This document shows, one piece after another, positions 7,419-9,329 of a stretch of 9,329 nt of DNA (its first letter is position 1; each line of letters starts with the position of its first letter). The notes beneath the pieces are model-generated. The model made no database searches, was not told the origin of the DNA, and saw nothing but the letters and a program-made list of their open reading frames with translations. A program made the position numbers and the translations under genes. The stretch spans positions 1 to 9,329 of the forward strand of contig JANTFF010000016.1 in assembly GCA_024763575.1 (NCBI GenBank). Direction: 5' to 3'. This DNA is from Sulfurovum sp. (lineage in GTDB: Bacteria > Campylobacterota > Campylobacteria > Campylobacterales > Sulfurovaceae).

Positions 7419-8156
7419 ATGAAAATACTACTAGCACCAAGTGAAACTAAAAAAAGTGGAGGAGATAAAAATTTCATTTTAGAAAATCTACTATTTCCAC
7501 AACTAACCCCTATACGAAAACAACTTACGCATAAATATATAAATATTTTACAATTAGGAGACAAAAAAACACTATCTAAAATGTTTGGTCTAAAAAAAAA
7601 GAGTGATATTTTATATTATAGTACAAAAGATATAGTTCATGAACTTACAATGAAAGCAATACAAAGATATACAGGAGTAGCCTTTGATTATATAGACTAT
7701 AATAATCAAGATAGTAATACTCAAACATATATAGATAATAATGTAATATTATTCTCCAACCTATTTGGTTTACTAAGAGCAGATGATAAAATTCCTGAAT
7801 ATAGACTAAAACAAGGAGAAGCTATAGGAGAGCTAAGAACTGAAAAACTATATAAAGAGCAGAGCTATCTTTTGGATAAGTATCTAGAAAATGAAGATAT
7901 ATTAGACCTAAGAGCCACATTTTACAATAAATTCTATATACCAAATAAACAATACACCACTCTAAAATTTATAAAAAATGGAAAAATAATAAGTCATTGG
8001 GCAAAAGCTTATCGTGGAATAATAGTAAAAGAAGTAGCAAAAGCTAAAATAGAAACTATAGAAGAGTTTATGAACCTATCTATAGATGGATTATCTATAA
8101 ATAGTATTCAAACTACAAAAAATAAAACAGAGATTATTTACGATTTAAATTTTTAG
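7419..8156 (+). CDS. yaaA: YaaA family peroxide-stress protein (DUF328/UPF0246)
   Basis: Cytosolic protein of the YaaA family. The E. coli member is induced by OxyR and limits free iron and DNA damage during peroxide stress; it has been reported to bind DNA. The 245 residues are close to the family's 250-260. Family marks are MKILLAPSETK at the start and RYTGVAFDYI (83-92), matching the usual YNGDVYxGL-type block. SNLFGLLRADDKIPEYRLKQG (113-133) matches the family's LYGVLRPxDxIxPYRLEMG. HWAKAYRG (193-200) matches the FAKxARG block near the C-terminus. No signal peptide or membrane span. ATA and CTA codons abound, unlike the ribosomal genes, suggesting modest expression. Its tail overlaps the convergent DUF475 gene by 23 bases. 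Whether it answers to peroxide here is unknown; no OxyR- or PerR-type site was recognised. Confidence 0.88.
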   Translation: MKILLAPSETKKSGGDKNFILENLLFPQLTPIRKQLTHKYINILQLGDKKTLSKMFGLKKKSDILYYSTKDIVHELTMKAIQRYTGVAFDYIDYNNQDSNTQTYIDNNVILFSNLFGLLRADDKIPEYRLKQGEAIGELRTEKLYKEQSYLLDKYLENEDILDLRATFYNKFYIPNKQYTTLKFIKNGKIISHWAKAYRGIIVKEVAKAKIETIEEFMNLSIDGLSINSIQTTKNKTEIIYDLNF

Positions 8157-9177
8157 CCATATATTTTTTAGAAGAGTAAAAAGACCATAAAATAAATGCA
8201 ATACCTACAAGACCTGTGATAACTTCTGGAATATGATGATAATTTATACCAATAAGCATAAGTATAGCCAATATACCAATCGCATAATGAGCTCCATGTT
8301 CCAAATATACATAATCATCAAGTGTTCCTTGTTCTACTAAATATATAGTTATAGAACGAACAAAGAATGCTCCAATTCCAAGTCCTACCATTATAGTAAT
8401 AATATCAGTTGTAATTGCAAATGCACCAATAACTCCATCAAAACTAAATGAAGCATCCAAAACCTCTAAATAGATAAATGCTCCTATTCCACCTTTGGCT
8501 ATATTACTCATAGCTAAATATTTCTCTTCATGTTTACTCTCTAATAGCTCTCCAATAATTTTAACACCCAAAAAGGTAATAATCCCCCAAACACCTGAAA
8601 ATAGTATAGCAAATTGATGCTCTTTTGGTACCCAAAAAATTACATTGACTAATACAAATAGACTAATTAGCGTAGGTAGAGTATTAATTCGTCCTAAATT
8701 ACTTAACTCTTTTTCTATAAATTTAAACCAATGAAGAGTTTTTTCATTATCTATTAAAAAGTTTAGAAAAACTAAAAGAAGAAACATTCCACCAAATGCC
8801 GATATTTCACCATGATGTTCTGTTAATAGCATTGAATACTCTACAGGATTATGAATTGCAACAAACCACACCATTTGCATAGAAACATCAGCAGTATATG
8901 ATACTATCAAAAGAGGAAACACTAGACGCATACCAAATACAGCAATTAGCATACCAATAGTCAAAAACATTGTCTTCCAAAAATGGTTCCAAGTTTTTAA
9001 TATAGAAGCATTGACTACAGCATTATCAAAAGAGAAAGATACCTCCATGAATGCCAAAAGCAAAGTAATAAAAAACAGTTTTATAGCATGGTCAACTCCC
9101 CCTTGAGTATAACCCCATATATACATACCAACTAAAGCTAAAACTGTAAACAAAATTGAAAATCTAAAATGTTTCAA
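8134..9177 (-). CDS. DUF475 / TerC-like integral membrane protein
   Basis: Polytopic inner-membrane protein of the DUF475 family (PF04332), related to TerC, members of which export metals such as manganese in some bacteria. The substrate here is unknown. Length is 347 residues with about nine hydrophobic segments. The paired acidic motifs typical of the superfamily lie in predicted membrane helices: EVSFSFDNAVVNA (45-57) and EVLDASFSFDGVIGA (238-252). This is an internal repeat whose Glu and Asp residues could bind a cation. RSITIYLV (274-281) and LEHGAHYAIGILA (292-304) follow. The start is TTG (9177-9175), chosen because AAGG lies 6 bases upstream; the first in-frame ATG (residue 18) would cut the first span. 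Its last 23 bases overlap yaaA tail to tail, and no terminator is visible between them. Confidence 0.85.
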   Translation of the reverse strand: MKHFRFSILFTVLALVGMYIWGYTQGGVDHAIKLFFITLLLAFMEVSFSFDNAVVNASILKTWNHFWKTMFLTIGMLIAVFGMRLVFPLLIVSYTADVSMQMVWFVAIHNPVEYSMLLTEHHGEISAFGGMFLLLVFLNFLIDNEKTLHWFKFIEKELSNLGRINTLPTLISLFVLVNVIFWVPKEHQFAILFSGVWGIITFLGVKIIGELLESKHEEKYLAMSNIAKGGIGAFIYLEVLDASFSFDGVIGAFAITTDIITIMVGLGIGAFFVRSITIYLVEQGTLDDYVYLEHGAHYAIGILAILMLIGINYHHIPEVITGLVGIAFILWSFYSSKKYMAKNLNRK

Positions 9178-9197
9178 AACAGACCTTTTTTAGAGCT

Positions 9198-9206
9198 ATT
9201 TTAACA
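9198..9206 (-). promoter_or_regulatory. possible promoter of the DUF475 gene
   Basis: TGTTAAAAT on the minus strand is an extended -10-like element about 20 bases before the TTG start codon, with no -35 match upstream. It is the only good candidate in the 69 bases between this gene and the one before it. Weak evidence; the gene might instead be read from further upstream. Confidence 0.4.
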
Positions 9207-9246
9207 TAAATCAATAGTTTCAAACTTTAAATATATTAATTTTATT

Positions 9247-9329
9247 CTATTTTTTTATTTTTTCTAAAAGTAGTCGAACTACTTCTCTATCATCAAAATG
9301 AGTTTTTACCCCATTTATATCTATATAAT
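9247..9329 (-). CDS. C-terminal end of an unidentified protein (5' part outside window)
   Basis: A minus-strand frame open from the right edge to a TAG at 9249-9247 encodes 26 residues, YIDINGVKTHFDDREVVRLL followed by LEKIKK. The charged amphipathic helix and lysine-rich end are typical of a soluble protein's C-terminus, and the AT-rich codon use matches its neighbours. The same strand and 69-base gap to the DUF475 gene would allow co-transcription. I do not recognise the family. The call as coding rests on the open frame and protein-like composition only. Confidence 0.5.
   Translation of the reverse strand, partial: YIDINGVKTHFDDREVVRLLLEKIKK

Noticed and set aside
9268..9284. Inverted repeat AAGTAGT/ACTACTT with a 3-base loop.
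   Set aside because: It lies inside the coding end of the partial gene, has no U tract after it, and short palindromes are expected by chance in AT-rich DNA.

Overview
The window is AT-rich and reads as chromosomal core from a member of the Campylobacterota (epsilonproteobacteria), possibly a Sulfurimonas- or Arcobacter-like organism. The basis is the protein sequences, the codon use and the gene order; genus cannot be fixed by eye. Most of it is one minus-strand translation and transcription super-operon, read from right to left.

Region 7349-6796: a strong consensus promoter leads into four tRNA genes, Thr(UGU), Tyr(GUA), Gly(UCC) and Thr(GGU), all with encoded CCA ends. Region 6795-5154: tuf (EF-Tu), with its own extended -10 promoter, then rpmG (L33) and tRNA-Trp. 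Region 5132-4415: secE and nusG, one base apart. Region 4396-2116: rplK, rplA, rplJ and rplL, with structured spacers that include a good L10-leader candidate in front of rplJ. Region 2115-1: a hairpin-rich spacer and the first 649 codons of rpoB, which runs off the left edge. The tRNA-tRNA-tRNA-tRNA-tuf order followed by secE-nusG-rplKAJL-rpoB matches the classical enterobacterial thrU-tyrU-glyT-thrT-tufB / secE-nusG / rplKAJL-rpoBC arrangement. The unit links tRNA supply, elongation factor, ribosomal stalk, protein export, antitermination and RNA polymerase.

Right of the tRNA promoter, on the plus strand, is yaaA (peroxide-stress protein family), divergent from the tRNA operon. It overlaps by 23 bp, tail to tail, a minus-strand gene for a DUF475/TerC-like membrane protein that starts with TTG. 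The last 83 bases carry the C-terminal end of an unidentified minus-strand gene.

I did not find a new genetic system. There is no CRISPR array, insertion sequence, prophage, defence island or other sign of transfer. The points worth a second look are regulatory RNA structures in the spacers: rplL-rpoB, rplA-rplJ, rplK-rplA, rpmG-tRNA-Trp and tRNA-Thr-tuf. The contrast between the two divergent promoters at 7321-7394 is also notable.
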